NCBI GenBank assembly: GCA_022885665.1
Contig: JAGQDJ010000072.1
Location: forward strand, 248,001-312,000
Origin: Triops longicaudatus
Lineage: Eukaryota; Arthropoda; Branchiopoda; Notostraca; Triopsidae
Direction of reading: 5' to 3'
Length of the DNA stretch: 64,000 nucleotides
Below are positions 39,016 to 52,550 of this stretch, piece after piece. The translations under genes were made by a program, and so were the position numbers. Under the pieces are notes generated by a model, which was not told where the DNA came from, ran no database searches, and saw nothing but the letters and a program-made list of their open reading frames with translations. Positions within the stretch are counted from its first letter, which is position 1. Each line of letters begins with the position of its first letter.

Positions 39016-42000
39016 ATGAACAACGACAGTTATAACTACTATGGAACAACTAGCAATGATCCTTCGGCCCAGCACCAGACCCCGAATTACTTCACCAGTA
39101 TTAGCCATGAAGAGTCCACATCTTCTTCGGCCTACTCAAACCCGTATCAGGAAACCACCAAACCGCTACATAATTTCAACCGAAGTATCGACAAGGATAC
39201 CACTGACAGTTATAATGTGACACGTCCGCCGGTGGATCCCAACGCAAGTGGCCCGGTGGATATAAGCCAGTACCCGGAGCCGAAAGACAGCACCAAGAAA
39301 ATCCGGGGCAAATCCGACTTCATTGAAATGTTTTTCTCCGGACCTATCAACCGAGAACTCCTGATCGCCAAAGCCTTTTATTTCTTCTTTTTCTCAGCGT
39401 TCGGTTCCCTTTTACCACTTATGGCGATCTATTTCAAGAATATGGGCATGACCCCAGGTCAAGCCGGAGTACTCATCGGAATTCGACCATTCGTAGAATA
39501 CTTAAGTGCCCCCTTTTGGGCAGACCTGGCAGAGCGGTAAGAGTTTTTGCATCGACCCTGCCATTCTTGCTTTTATAATCATTTTCTTCGTAAGCTTGAA
39601 GAGATCTGTTACCTTACAATTAAAACAGAACAGCAACACACTGGTGAACGCGCAAACCTTATAGTTTACGAGGATACTGAATGCTGTTTTAATGAACTCG
39701 GGAAATAGTGACTCCACATTAGAATTTTTTTTTTTTAATTTACGCAACTTGTAGTTTTCGCATAAGGGAAATTTATGAGGTTATCGACAACTTGCTTTAC
39801 GCTTGTTTTACGATTTCAGTGACATTGTGCTAAAATGGAACTTCAGGTGCTGAATAGGCAGGGGAGCAAGAAACAGAATAGAGTAAGATAAAAGCTAGGG
39901 CAAAGGAATAACGGATCAATACTTTGTGGGAAGAAAATTCTCACGACGGAAAGTACCCAATGAGGATTTTTTTTTTCTTGGCATCAGCGCCTCACTAAAG
40001 TATGTAAGCGCCTGAACTTGGCAGTCGAGCTCATTTTGCTTTGTTCTGAATTTATTGCTTAAAAATGTTCTAAACAAGATAATACCTCGTCGGTAGATAT
40101 CAGTGTAACGAAACAATTTTGTAGTGCGATACGTTACCATAATTATGTATTTGCGTCGGAGAAAAACCGTGCAATCTTCAATTTGTCATGGACTAGTATC
40201 CCATAACGTTTTTGTTAATTATCCTTCAGGTTCCGCAAAGGAAAATTGCTCTTATTATGCTCATTGGCAGCCTGGATCGTGTTCAACGTGCCCTTAGGGT
40301 TTATCCACCCCCCGCCGGCTTCTTGTTTAGTTTACAACAATTCAGAATTCTTCATCCAAATCCCCAGCGCCAAGGACAACCGAGTTGTCAAGCGCAGCAT
40401 TTCTGCAGATGACTATGCTTTCCCATCCTGGACTGCTGCCACTCAGGTTCCTCAATCTTTAAGTTTTTATTCTTTCTGCTTATTTCTTTCTAGTAATTTA
40501 CTTATCTGCTTATTTTTGTGCCTATTTATTTATTTCGCCTGTGCCAGTTCGCGCCTATTGTCGGCATTACTAATACGTTATTTTATTTATTTCTTATATT
40601 TATTTTTTTAGATTTTGTTATTTATTTACTATATTTTATAGGCATGACTCAACTCATTGCCAACTTGTATTTATCGGGCGCTTTTTTCAAAATGTAGAAT
40701 TTTCGAAATTTAAAAAATATTGTTTTTTTTAGAGCTATGAGGGTGACGATGATTTGGAACTGGCCAACTACGACGACATTGTCTTGAGCGACGAAAACAA
40801 TAACAACGAATTTGTGCAGAAATTTCAAGATGCCTCAACTCAGACCACGCCTCTGATCCTTCAAGACGACGACTTGCCGGATAACTGGAAGCAGATATTA
40901 CGTCTGGAAGACGTGCGCGATATACCTTTAGACGACAAAAGCTTTATGAGATTAAAAAGGCACACGTTTCCTATGAAACCTAACCATTTCGTCGGGAAAT
41001 CACCGTACCCTGTCGACTTTGCCACTAATTATGACCCAGCTGTCCACAAGAACTTGGTCTCTCCCACGTTCTCGTACACAGTGTTTCGCCTGGAAGATAT
41101 TCGGAAAGTGTTTTTCCTCTTTTTTCTCCTCATCGTAGTGGGAGAATTCTTCTGCTGCCCGAGCCTTGCATTAGCAGATTCCGCCGTCTTGACTCTGTTG
41201 GGGAAAGATAAAGCTGACCAATACGGTCGTCAACGTATGTTCGCCTCAATTGGCTGGGGACTGACGATGTTCTTCATTTGTCTCATTTTGGATCACTCGC
41301 ATTCCTTCAGCGACCATCCTTGCGAGGTTTGTTACATGTTACACTACACGGCTAATTCTAGACATACAAAAAAGAAAAATACAATGAATCGTGTCCGATG
41401 AACATTTTGTGATCTGTTTAGAAAAGTAACAGCAGTTTTAATTTTTTATAGGTTCATGAGAAAGAGCGGAATTATACACCTTGCTATACCGCATTCACCA
41501 TTCTAATGCTCTGTGCCATGGCCGTGGCTACTCGACTTCCGTTCGACTATTCCGTGCAAACCAGCCAATCCACTGCGAGCTTGCAACGCGGCGTTTTATC
41601 TCCCACTCAAGTAAACAAGCCTATTGAGGCCAAAAAATGTAACACAGCCTAATTTTCTAGGCCCAGACTAAGAATATACCCCAAGTAGCTGTGCCAGTAC
41701 CTGGTGCTGCCCCCAACAGCAAATCCAAGGAAGTTATGTCCGACGTTCTGAAGAATTTGCTGGGAAAAGTATGGCAGCTAAAACATATAAGAGGAATTAG
41801 AGGAATATATAATAAGAATAAAATATATAAGAGGAATATTTTGATATTTTTTTAGAGCAAAGTATTCGCGCAAAATACCAAGAAAATCCCTGAATGGATG
41901 CCCGTACTCAGGCATTTCGCAGATTTAAGATGCGGAGCTTTCATGTTCGTAGCGTGGTTCATGGGTTTCGGCATTGGTCTCATTTTCACCTTCTTATTTT

Positions 42001-43700
42001 GGCATTTACAAGTAACCTGAAGTTCCTCACATAAAAATAATTTCTCGACGCACCTTCTGGGTTTGCTTCGTAAAATAAATTATAATCCATATTGTGAAAA
42101 TGTTTAGGACTACGGAGGTACTTCGACCGTCTTCGGTATGGCTTCGGTCGTGAACCACATTTCCGAGATGCTTGCCTATTTCCTCAGTTTCCCCCTTATT
42201 AGGAAGATAGGACATATCAAAGTACTGTGTTTGGGTCTAGTGGGGAATATTCTCAGATTCTTATACATTTCGTGGATTACTGGCCCTTGGTGGGTTATGC
42301 CCTTCGAACTTATTCAAGGTAAATTCCATAAGAGTCTCGCTGTAAAATCGATCTAAAAAGGCCAAAATGAGTTTTTAGAAGATTAAATTACGAAACTTCT
42401 ATTTTTAAAGGTATTACTCATTCTGCGGTATGGGCAGCTGCCTGCTCGTACATCGCTCATAATACTCCGCAAGAACTGCGTGCTTCGGCCCAAGGAGTGC
42501 TTCAGTTCATTCACCACGGTCTTGGACGCGCATGTGGGACCATTTTTGGAGGAATGCTGGCAACAGCTTATGGTAATTCAAATTTCCAAATCCAGATTTA
42601 CTAAAGTACATGTCTAATTATGCTTCATGTTCCTGTATGAAGGTACAACCGCTGTGCTGCGAGGATACGGTTTCGCCTGCATAATTGTACTCATAGCTTT
42701 TATTGTCATCACATACTACAAACCAGAGAAAGGATTCGTATCAGACCTTCCTCAAACAGAGGATCCTCATCACGTAAGCTGAAATTAAATTTTTTATATA
42801 GATAATGTTATAAGCTTAAAAAAGCTTACAAAGAAAAGGGCATGTCGATTTGCATCTTTAAAGAGGGATATTGTTAAACGAAAGTTAAATTTCTATGTTA
42901 GTATTGACAGCTTGGAGAGGGGGGAAAAATAACAGTGGAGGGAATAATCCTTTTGTTCGTTTGTACACTGATAGAGTTACGTTCTCTGTTGATTAACACT
43001 TAATGTTAAAGAAGATAGTTTGAAAGATTGTATATTTTCAACATACAACGGCAGGTGGCTGAAGAAATGGCTCACTTGGCCCCACACGGAGTACCGGCCA
43101 ACCCTACTATTCCACGCACTCCTTCAAATGCGTTGTTTGGGGAGAATAACGGTGTAACCAGCCCAACAAACTATTCTGTCAATAACGGAGCTCTGGATGT
43201 TCCAAACGCCTCAGGTATTTTTAGAATAATATTCATTATTTTAATTTACTAATATTAATTCTTATTATTTATAATACTATAATATTATTCCCAGAACAAA
43301 TAGATTAAAAATTAAAATTAGAAAATTAACAAATAGATTAAAATTAATTAAAGAAATTTTAATTTCAACTAAAGAGTGATTGTTACGTTTACGGACACTG
43401 CTGTGCACGTTTAGCATTGGGGTAGCTCTGATTATTTGGCCAGTTAGTTCTCGGATTGAATGCTTTAACTATTAAAAAAATCTTCATAAAATAGCCACGA
43501 ATCCCTTTTTGAGCGGAGGTACCGGCAACTACAGCTACGGAACCGACCAGTACAACGCAGCAGACAACTACGGCGGTATCACTATTTCGGCTACCGCTGG
43601 GGGCACGGCTGCCTACACAGCGCAACAGTCCAGTATTGACGCGCGTTACGATGACTACGTGCGTGGATCCACCAGTCATAGTTACAAATCGAATTACTAA
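39016..43700 (+). CDS. MFSD6: Major facilitator superfamily domain-containing protein 6-like
   Basis: Twelve-helix MFS membrane protein of the MFSD6 group; its substrate is not established. Eleven exons (39016-39536, 40230-40446, 40733-41326, 41452-41610, 41661-41768, 41856-42011, 42108-42318, 42411-42572, 42643-42773, 43055-43214, 43495-43700) keep frame to 874 aa. The first 100 residues are polar and disordered. TM1 follows (LLIAKAFYFFFFSAFGS), then the family block GIRPFVEYLSAPFWADLAER. A large acidic extracellular-type insert separates early helices. A second conserved set includes DSAVLTLLGKDKADQYGRQR, WFMGFGIGLIFTFLFWHLQ, NHISEMLAYF and ELRASAQGVLQFIHHGLGR. The C-terminal tail is Gly/Thr/Ser/Tyr-rich and probably cytoplasmic. 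AATAAA sites at 44336 and 44638 are candidate 3' ends. Confidence 0.93.
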
Positions 43701-44869
43701 GAATCCACGTTTTTCTTCTATACTGAGCTTCAGAATCTATCAAGCTTGTTCAATACCCCCACGTGACTCCCTCCCTTCCAATGAAACCCCTCCCACTCTC
43801 CCACCCCACCTATTTACAAGCAGCAATAACTGTTTTTTTTTTTTCCTGAATTTTGTGCTCTTTTAGTTTTCCCCAAGAATTTTCCTAAAGGAAAATACTC
43901 CATACGCAACATTCCAAGACTCCTGCGGTGTGAATGCCAAATAATTCTCAGTATCGTAATTCAGCAGGAAAACGAAAATACTTTTGAGTGGTGACTGTTT
44001 ACTGTTATGAATGTTATTAAAGATTTTTTAGTCCAATACTTTTCTCTAATTTCAACTCGAAAGTGAAATTCGAACGAAATATCCCTCACCCCACTTTGCA
44101 CTCTTCATGCGAGGAAGTTTAATTATTGTGAATGTTGTGGCTGTAAGCTCCGGACATGTCAAAGTTCTCATTAGAACATAATTAAATAGCATTGTAAAAA
44201 ATACGAAAAACTTCTGTTATCGAACAATGTCAAATATCTATGTAAAATAGAAACAAGAATACATATTAAGTTTGTTAGTCGAACCCGGATAAACCTTATT
44301 AAGCCAACTTCCTCTTCCCATCTCCCATTAAAAAAAATAAATCGGAACTCCTCGAATAAAATCATCTTAGATTCTCTACAAAGTCTTCACACTCAGAAAC
44401 GCATTTGCTGGTGTACGCCAAGGGTGAGTCACCCTGATCAACGGATTTCCGTAGTGGTTCAAGGGCGCAAATAGGGATCAACTAATGAGCTAGGGCCAAA
44501 GTAATCTTCAACTAATGAGGTTCTTGGAAGCGCCAAAATCCGCTGCTGTCAACCTTGGTTAGCAACAGGGAATTTTAGGAAAAATTTAGAAATTGGACTA
44601 AAATGATTTTTATTGAAACTTTTACTTTCAAAATGGAATAAACAAGTCAAATAGAATAATTAATGTTCACGGATAAGATAAAGTAAGATAACTGCCCGCC
44701 CCTCTCCCAAAGGAATCTACAGTGCACGTAATCGTTGATAAGCAGAGCTTAGTGTGGACACTGCAACAGTTTTCCCTCCAAGCGTCTTGCAAGACATTCA
44801 TTAGCCAGTGGGTCGTTATAATGACTAGTTGAGTTGTTTAATAGGGGGTTAAGAGTGCAACAAAAAAAC
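43701..44869. other. MFSD6 3' UTR and ATPase copy 1 upstream region
   Basis: No gene seen. From about 44690 to the start codon the DNA matches the region before ATPase copy 2 (53530-53745), including the shared run GTTGATAAGC. It is therefore part of the duplicated unit and probably includes the promoter. A short direct repeat TCAACTAATGAG occurs twice near 44480-44520. Confidence 0.5.
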
Positions 44870-47800
44870 ATGGGTCAAGAAAAGTCGGTGCCGGTGAAAT
44901 TAAATATCGGCGAGAAGGACGAAATGGTATATTTTTACTACAGAAAAATAAAGTGAGTTTCAGTGAGAATTACGAAGCACAATTTTAGGAGGTGGAAAGT
45001 TTCCGGATGAACAAAACGAAGTTCTACTTATCCCTTGCTGCCATTGTCCTTACCGGAGGTTTAATTTTTATGATAATTTCATGGAGAAAACAATGGAAGC
45101 TCAGTTTTCTCTACGAACGATGCGAGCTCCACCAAGCGGACAAGCTTTTGATCAAGGTAATCATACTATTACTCTAGCACGAACTATGACTGTGCGTAAT
45201 AAAAAGTGTCGCCGGGTATTTAACGTATTATTTCTGTGCAACACAGTTTAAGTTGTGTCAATGGTTCGGACAATGACTGGGACCCAAATACTGTTTTGCT
45301 TGCTCCGCTTAAATTTAATATTGTGCATTATACTATAGAAAGTATTCTTAATTTTTATTCATGAATTAATAATAAAAATTACACCTCGGAGAGGATTTCA
45401 AAGTTATTACAGCGATACTTGTAAAAATAAATATATTTCACCGAAAATACGTCGAAAGCGCAGCAAACTATTGAAGTCTACTTGGAATTATTTTTTGACG
45501 AGGCAAATGGGACTACCATCTAAAATTAAAAAGAAGAGTGACATTTGAACGAAATGTTTTCCTTGCCAACAACACGGGCTAATTTCAATAAATTTCCATA
45601 CAAATTGAGTAAAATTTCGAAATACTGCCTAAGTAGGAATACTGATTGATGTCGGGGAATAAATAGTAAAATTCTTCTTGGCAACTAAGCAGCCACAAAA
45701 ATTTGAGCTTCGGCAGATAACAGATTCAGAAACTATTTATTAAAGGTCTTTTCAGTTTCTATAAATTCACAGAAAAATAGTTCACTGACGCGTATTTTGC
45801 AGGCTTATTTACGAAGTTTCGAGCAAGTTACAACTATGCTGCTTTTTGTGTATTGATATTAGATTTCCATAAGATGCAGATAGCTAAGCTTCTATTTACT
45901 TGTTTTGCTGATAAAAAAGACGAATCCTGAAACTAGGGAGATTTACAGTAACTGACAAATGCAATAGAAATTTCGCTAACGATAAAATAACACATTTGAC
46001 CCTATACAAATACAAACAGTACACTGTGTATACTAAAATATTATAAATGTTTATAAAATTGACTTACAAATGTCGCTTTACTGTCCTGCCTATGTCCTGT
46101 TTTACTGTCCAGTCCAACTTTTTTTTAATGAACGCACACATTAGTGGGTTCATCAGACGGTGGCTGTTCTTCCCTCGTACGAATTAGAATTTAGTGTAGA
46201 TTATAACTTAATACTATACTCTTCTTTAGTAAAAGTTACTTAAAAGGCCATGCATTTTATTATTTTCTTGTGCATCTTGTGTCATCGTTGCAAACAAGCC
46301 GGTAACTAAAAAGAATTGCACGCAATAACTTGTAAAATACGTCTTGCTTTTTGACTTTCTAATAAAAGGACACATTCGGTCAACTTTTTGAAGAAACCAT
46401 TCACATTAACAATGACACAGAAAAGAGTCTGCCCTTCGAAAAGTACTTCTACAATAAGAACATTAAATACGTCTGGGACGGTGGCATTATGCATTTCGTA
46501 AAACTCAGGTAAAACATATTACTCATCTCAAGGTACACAAGAGCTTGCTAATTTTTTCACGTTTTAGACCTTACGATCTTGACCAGGGTTGCAACCAATT
46601 TTATGAACGGCGGCACGGTCTTGACTCAAGTTCGGTGACACAAATGTTGGCTTTGTATGGCGCAAATTCGATAGACGTGATCGTCTCACCCGTTTGGAAG
46701 CTTGTCTGGCACGAGGTAGCGATTTAACTGAATAAAGCAGAAAAAATATATATTTATTTTTTGGTAAAATTGTTATCTATTTGCACCAAAATTTCCCCCA
46801 GGTTTCCAATCCCTTTTATCTGCTCCAAACTTACACCACAATATTATGGGCCATTCAAGGTTTTTACTATCTGTCGATAGTGATTGTTGGGATGACCGTT
46901 GTAGCCGTGAGCGCATCTGTGTGGGAAACGCGAAGAGTAAATACATTATTTCGTCAATGTGTAGATTCTGAGGTATGTTAATGCCGTGCTTGTAGCAAAC
47001 CCGAGTTTTGCGGGAGAAAATGAGATCGAATGGCCAGGTTACTGTACGAAGGAACGGCCGAGGTGAGAAGAAAACAAAGGTACACCTATGAACTGAATTT
47101 CCACCAAAAATTTTTTCATAGAGTTGATTCTGGATTCGACGGAAGTAATACCCGGTGATAGAGTGCTAATTCAGGCCCAAGGACCGCAGACAATTCATTT
47201 CGATTGTGTTCTGATCCAAGGCACTTGCTCTATGGATGAGTCGATGCTTACGGGCGAATCCGTGCCTATTACCAAGGTAATTCGCCAATGAAGAAACCTT
47301 TTCGAAGAAACCATCCATTCAATAACTTTTCAGTAAGGCTTCTCATTACTGTTTATTAGATTCCATTGCCCTGTGACGGGGAAATAAATTTCGATTACGA
47401 ATTTCACAAACGTCACATACTTTTTTCCGGAACCCAATTCGTTCAAGGCAGAGGTACCCATGGCGATTCCGAGTACCTCCATCTTGTCGTTATTCGCACA
47501 GGTAAATACATATTTTCTGAAAAGATAATACATGCTTCAATCATGACTAAGATTGGTTGTATTGTTAGCTATAATTTCTGTTGTGAAAAAAAAAACATGG
47601 AATATACTTTCAATGGGGTAGTTTGAAGTCAAAATTTTCTACCATTTAGAGTAAAAGTTCACATGCCCGGCCTAAAAATTCAATGCGAATCTAATTTATT
47701 ATGTAAAAAAAACTTTCGTACTGGCGAACAAACGGTGGAAATTGACTGAATATTATAGAAGTTAGCCCACGATTCTGCTCTATGTTTCAGGGTTTCTATC

Positions 47801-50800
47801 CTTGAAGGGGGAGCTTGTACGATCTATCCTGTTCCCAAAGCCCGTGGATTTCCATTTGTATCAAGATTTTATGAAATGTGTGGTTGCTTTCTTCGTAGTT
47901 GGCCTGGGGGCAATGTGCTACAGTGCTTATGTTTGGATTATGAACGGCGTAAGTAAAATAAAAATAAATATTGATAAGTTTGCCAAAAATATAGAAATAG
48001 CCACTAATCTACTTTCATGTACAGGGAACAATTACTGAAATCATATTAAACAGTATTGACTTGGTGACATTCGTCGTCCCGCCCATTTTACCTGCCGCTC
48101 TTACGACAATTAACGCAGTGGCCCAAAAACGGCTTAAAAAGGAAGGAATTTTCTGCCTCAATTCCAATTACATTAGCCTTTGCGGAGGAGTTGACGTTAT
48201 GTGTTTCGACAAGGTAAGTCAAGAGACGCGTTTACATAACTGAGCAAGATTTGAAATCGTCGATCAAAATTTACTATCAATAGTGTAAGCATAAAATAGC
48301 TTTTTGTGCACTGTTCCTTCAGTTATTCCAGGATCAGTTTAGTAATAAGTTCATGATAAACAAGACAGGGACGCTGACTGAAGGAGACTTGGACTTGGAA
48401 GGCGTATTGCCCATTGCTGATCAGGGTTTCCAAAGCGTTGTGAATGATGTTCGAATTCTACCGAATGACAATTCCCTACTGGAATGTCTGGCCACATGTC
48501 ACTCCCTTATCACAGTCCATGGGAAGTTGTCAGGATTCAGTATCGACCAAAAGATGTTTGAAGCTACACACTGGGTAATTATGAAAACAAAATTATAGCA
48601 AAGACGTATTAAGCTAGCAAAATATTACATAAAAATTAACAAAGCAAAAAATACGATAATTTTTTTTTTTAAAAGATTCTGAAAGAGGGACCGCTTGGAG
48701 AAAACGCCGATTACGGCAAAGAAACGCCACTGCTTGTTTGCCCTCCTGCGGGACAATCACAAAGCGAAACGGAAATAGCCATTCTGAAGCAATTCCCGTT
48801 TGAGTCAGCTTTACAGCGAATGTCCGTGCTCGTACAGCGGAGAGGAGAAAGCGGACATGAAATGTACATGAAAGGCTCCCCGGAGATGCTCTCTTCCTTG
48901 GCCGATCCCTTGACGAGTAATGTGACTTTCATTTCGTTAACGCATAATAACGCAAAATGACAGTCACGACCCATTCACGGTTAACATCACTCAATTTCAG
49001 TACCTGAAAACTACAAACAAATGCTGGATTACTATACCCGGCAAGGATACCGTGTACTGGCCTTGGGCAAACGCGACTTAAAGAATCTAGCGTGGAGCCA
49101 GCTGGATACCTTGAATCGCGAAGATATCGAAGTGGATGTAGAGCTACTCGGATTGCTTCTCACCCAAAACCAGCTTAAACCTGAGACCACGCCTACTCTA
49201 CAAGAACTTCACCAAGCCAATATTCGCACTGTTATGGTTACTGGTAACATATTTTTTCTACAGAACATGCAGAAATATTCAATCTAATGTGTAAACATAT
49301 TAAACGCTGCGAGACTTACTTGGCCATTAAGTTATTTTATAGCATTCTTCATATCTTTCTTCGTCTTACTACGCAATTTTGCATGTTTATTGTAAAGACA
49401 CTTCAAATAACCTCAATGTTTCAAACGAAACAACTATCTGACTTATTATTTTTTTTTTAGGGGATAACTTACAAACGGCACTTACCATGGCACGTGCTTG
49501 CGATATGCTTAAGGCGGACGAAAACGTGATCGAAATCCGTGCCCAAATAGTAGAAGCTTCTTTGCAAGCTGCCCAGCATCTCAATGTCCAGTACGTCGAC
49601 CCTATCGAGGAAATCGCTTTCCTAAACCGCAAAGTAAAGACAGGCAACATCAATTAGCTCGAACGATCTCATGAATTTCACATTGCTTTTTTTACTCTAT
49701 ACAACAGATTCGTGGTTTACAAAACGTACATCGCGGGCATTATTCATTCATAATGGATGGGAAGACTTTTGAATTGCTGCGTTCGTATGACGAAGCCTTA
49801 TTGGAAACTGCTGTCCACCGAGGAAAAGTTTTCGCTAGAATGTTACCTGAACAAAAAGTGCAGCTCATTGAAATTCTGCAAAACCAAGGGTAGCCCGAAT
49901 CCATTATTAAGAGTCAAGAAGACTAACATTATAATTACTTAGTCATCAAGTAGGGATGGTCGGAGATGGATTTAACGACAGTTCAGCTCTCAAAACCGCT
50001 CATGCAGGCGTGTCGCTTTCGGCGGCGGAAGCTTCGGTTGCAGCTCCATTTACATCACAAAGTAGAAAGTGCAACAAATTTGTTCAAGTCTTTTACTTTT
50101 GGCAAACTTTACAGAAGCGGATATTGCTTGCGTTCCATTTTTAATTCGTCACGGCCGCTGCGCCATCACTTCCGCATTTTCAACGTTCTTTTTTTCAGTG
50201 GCAGCGTCCTTTGTTCTCTTGGCAGGTGTCATGCTACTATTTAGCGTAAATATTGCAAAACTTAAAATCATTTATGAAATTATTCCATAGTTTACACTTT
50301 TGTGATACATTCTTGGACAGATATCTGCAGAGCCAAGCGACTTCCAATACTATTTTTTCGATCTGTGCTTCTTCATAGTACCATTTTTCTCTATTGGAAA
50401 TGCCCACCCTTTCACTTATTTACATCCCCGGAGACCTCCGCGCCACCTATGGGCGTTGTTGCCGCTGTTTTCTTTCGCTTCGTTTCTCCTTTGGCAGATA
50501 CTTGTCCTCGTAGCAGGCTGGTTTTACTGCCTTCAGCAACCATGGTAACAAGCATTTTTCGCTTCTCATTTCCTGTACCTTCTTCTATACAAACTATTAC
50601 TTGCATAAAAGGTTTGAACCGTTTGTATTTGAGGCTGGGAAATTCCCATCGAATCCCTCTTACGAAGGAAATACGGTGTATCTACTCATGATGATCGGCT
50701 GCTCGGCCTCGGCTTTCGTCTTTTCACCGAGTTCACCCTACGCTCAACCATTCTACAAGAATTGTAAGCTATGGCTATTTTTTTAATATATTATGCACAT

Positions 50801-51937
50801 ATCGAAATCATATTTTTTATCTAAAAAAATAACTGAAAAATAATTTTAAAAAAATGAAAATGAATTAACTTTTGAAAATAGGGGTTTTCATGGCATGGGC
50901 AATCCAGGCTGTAATTGCGGCAGGTCTACTATTTTTCTTGGATACCCCGGGATTTCTTGAACTCCTAAATTTCAAGGCATTCCCATATAAAGAATTCCCA
51001 GGTGTATTATTTGGATTGGGTTTAGCAGGCGCTGTATTCTGCTTCATCTGGGAGGTATCGTTTTTAAATTATTTTTTTTTTAACTAATCACTGACGCAGT
51101 TCTTTACCTTTACAGCAATATTTCCTCAAAGGCTGGGTGTATCACGTGGTAATGCCCATGATAAAGCAATGGCGAGGGCCACGCTACCCGTTCGAGAAAT
51201 TAGAAGCTCAGTTAATGAAAAAGGCTAACTGGCCTACAGTAGGTTATGAAGAACACATAAGTAAGTGAACAAAGCCATTGTGCTAGTTTTCTGTTATTTA
51301 ACATATTAATTGAAGAATTATTATTTGTGTATCGAAATTATGACTATTTTGGTTTATTTTGGAGAAATTATTGCATTTCATTGAATGCTTTCTTTTAGAC
51401 TACGACGAAAACCTATTCCACGGTGGTAGCGTGAAAGAGAAGAATGTTAACGCTCTCGAAAAGCAGGTAAGTTTCGAGGTTGCTGATGAGGCACACAATA
51501 CGCACATGAGTCCTACGCTGTCGCGAACAAGCGTTGGTAGGAAAAGTTTCAAGGACGTTCTCAGCAATTGGCACGCCAAATCTTTCAAAACGTTCCGCGG
51601 TGGTTCTACTAAGGGACAGTATAACGTAGAAACAGCGGGCACGGAACTGGAAGAAGCCATTCCACTGCAAGTTACCCGCAGAAATGCCTTGACAGATGAT
51701 GACGAACTCCCTCCTCCACCAATTACACCTTCCGATGTCGACTTTCCTTTACCCTCACCTCCAATACCGGAAGCACCAACTGAGCCGCTCAGTTCTTTAC
51801 TAGCAGACATCATTGCGGAAACTACCAACGCGGCAGAGTCCGATCCAGATGCAGTACAACTGTTGTCCTATAATATCATACGCCGCGACTCGGATGTTGA
51901 TTATTATAATATCCACCAAAATGGCTCTGTATCCTAG
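44870..51937 (+). CDS. P5B-type ATPase (ATP13A family), tandem copy 1
   Basis: P-type ATPase of endolysosomal membranes. Vertebrate P5B members such as ATP13A2 export polyamines from the lysosome lumen; the substrate here is inferred. There are 22 in-frame exons (44870-44926, 44989-45156, 46369-46508, 46568-46715, and onward to 51116-51260 and 51399-51937), about 1296 aa. Landmarks: NIGEKDEM then hydrophobic segment Ma (SLAAIVLTGGLIFMIIS); actuator loop LTGESVP at about 281-287; P5B signature PPILP at 409-413; phosphorylated D452 in DKTGTLT; KGSPE at 589-593; MVTGDN; GDGFND at 810-815; six C-terminal membrane helices. A Ser/Pro-rich cytosolic tail of about 180 residues ends near SDPDAVQLLSYN. 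All catalytic motifs are intact. It is a duplicate of the gene at 53730 with the same exon phases. Confidence 0.97.
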
Positions 51938-52550
51938 GTCTTACAGTATTCCGATTTTTTTAAACATTTTTATTCAAGCCCAGCAATAGAAAAATCAACA
52001 TTGAAAAACGTGTAATAGTCACTTCTAAAAAAAAAAAGAAAAAACGCGAAGTATTTTCTTTTCAGTAATTTCTGATCGATGAAATCCTTGCGAGGGATAG
52101 ATACCAGACAATTAGTACAAAGTGGTAGTATACCAGATAAATTAGCAGTATTTTATCTCCACCCCAAAGCTTACACAACTTACGGACGCCCCCGAGCTAA
52201 AACGGCACGTGGGATTTAGCACGCCAAGTGATGGTATAAAATAAAATAAATAAAAAACATGGCAACTGCTAGACGGCTTAACGGACGGTAATACCTAAAA
52301 ACACATCACTAAAAGTGTAAGATTTGACAGTACATCCTCAATCATTGAAAGCTAAATTTATAACGACACTTTTGTCAATCATAGGAGGCTAGATCGCCAA
52401 TCACAATTTCCTCAATCATAGGAGACTGCTTTATAGCCAGCTCAATGCCCTAGGCACTGCGCGCTGATTGGCTGATTCCTTGTCATATGCTGTGTACGGT
52501 AGCGTCCTGGCAAGTTTAAACGCGAAGCTCTTCACTAAGCCAACCTTGTA
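51938..52550. other. 3' end of the duplicated unit, copy 1
   Basis: After the stop codon the DNA remains alignable with the DNA after ATPase copy 2 (shared GAAAAATCAACATTG, then TTTTCAGTAATTTCT), up to about 52135. Beyond that I see no similarity. The rest has no gene and runs up to the pogo-type element. Confidence 0.55.
52063..52131 (-). pseudogene. Relic of the 3' end of the neighbouring cystine-knot gene
   Basis: Read on the minus strand this gives LCTNCLVSIPRKDFIDQKLL, which aligns with the last residues of the gene at 61378-63963 (LPCANCPISIPPSHFDPIKK, then LLKK). Flanking DNA also aligns. No upstream coding sequence of that gene exists here, so only its 3' tip was carried along when the ATPase unit was duplicated. 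It is non-functional as a gene. Confidence 0.8.

Noticed and set aside
51400..51828. 142-codon antisense frame in the ATPase copy 1 tail
   Set aside because: A shadow of a Ser/Pro-rich coding region that aligns with copy 2 on the plus strand.
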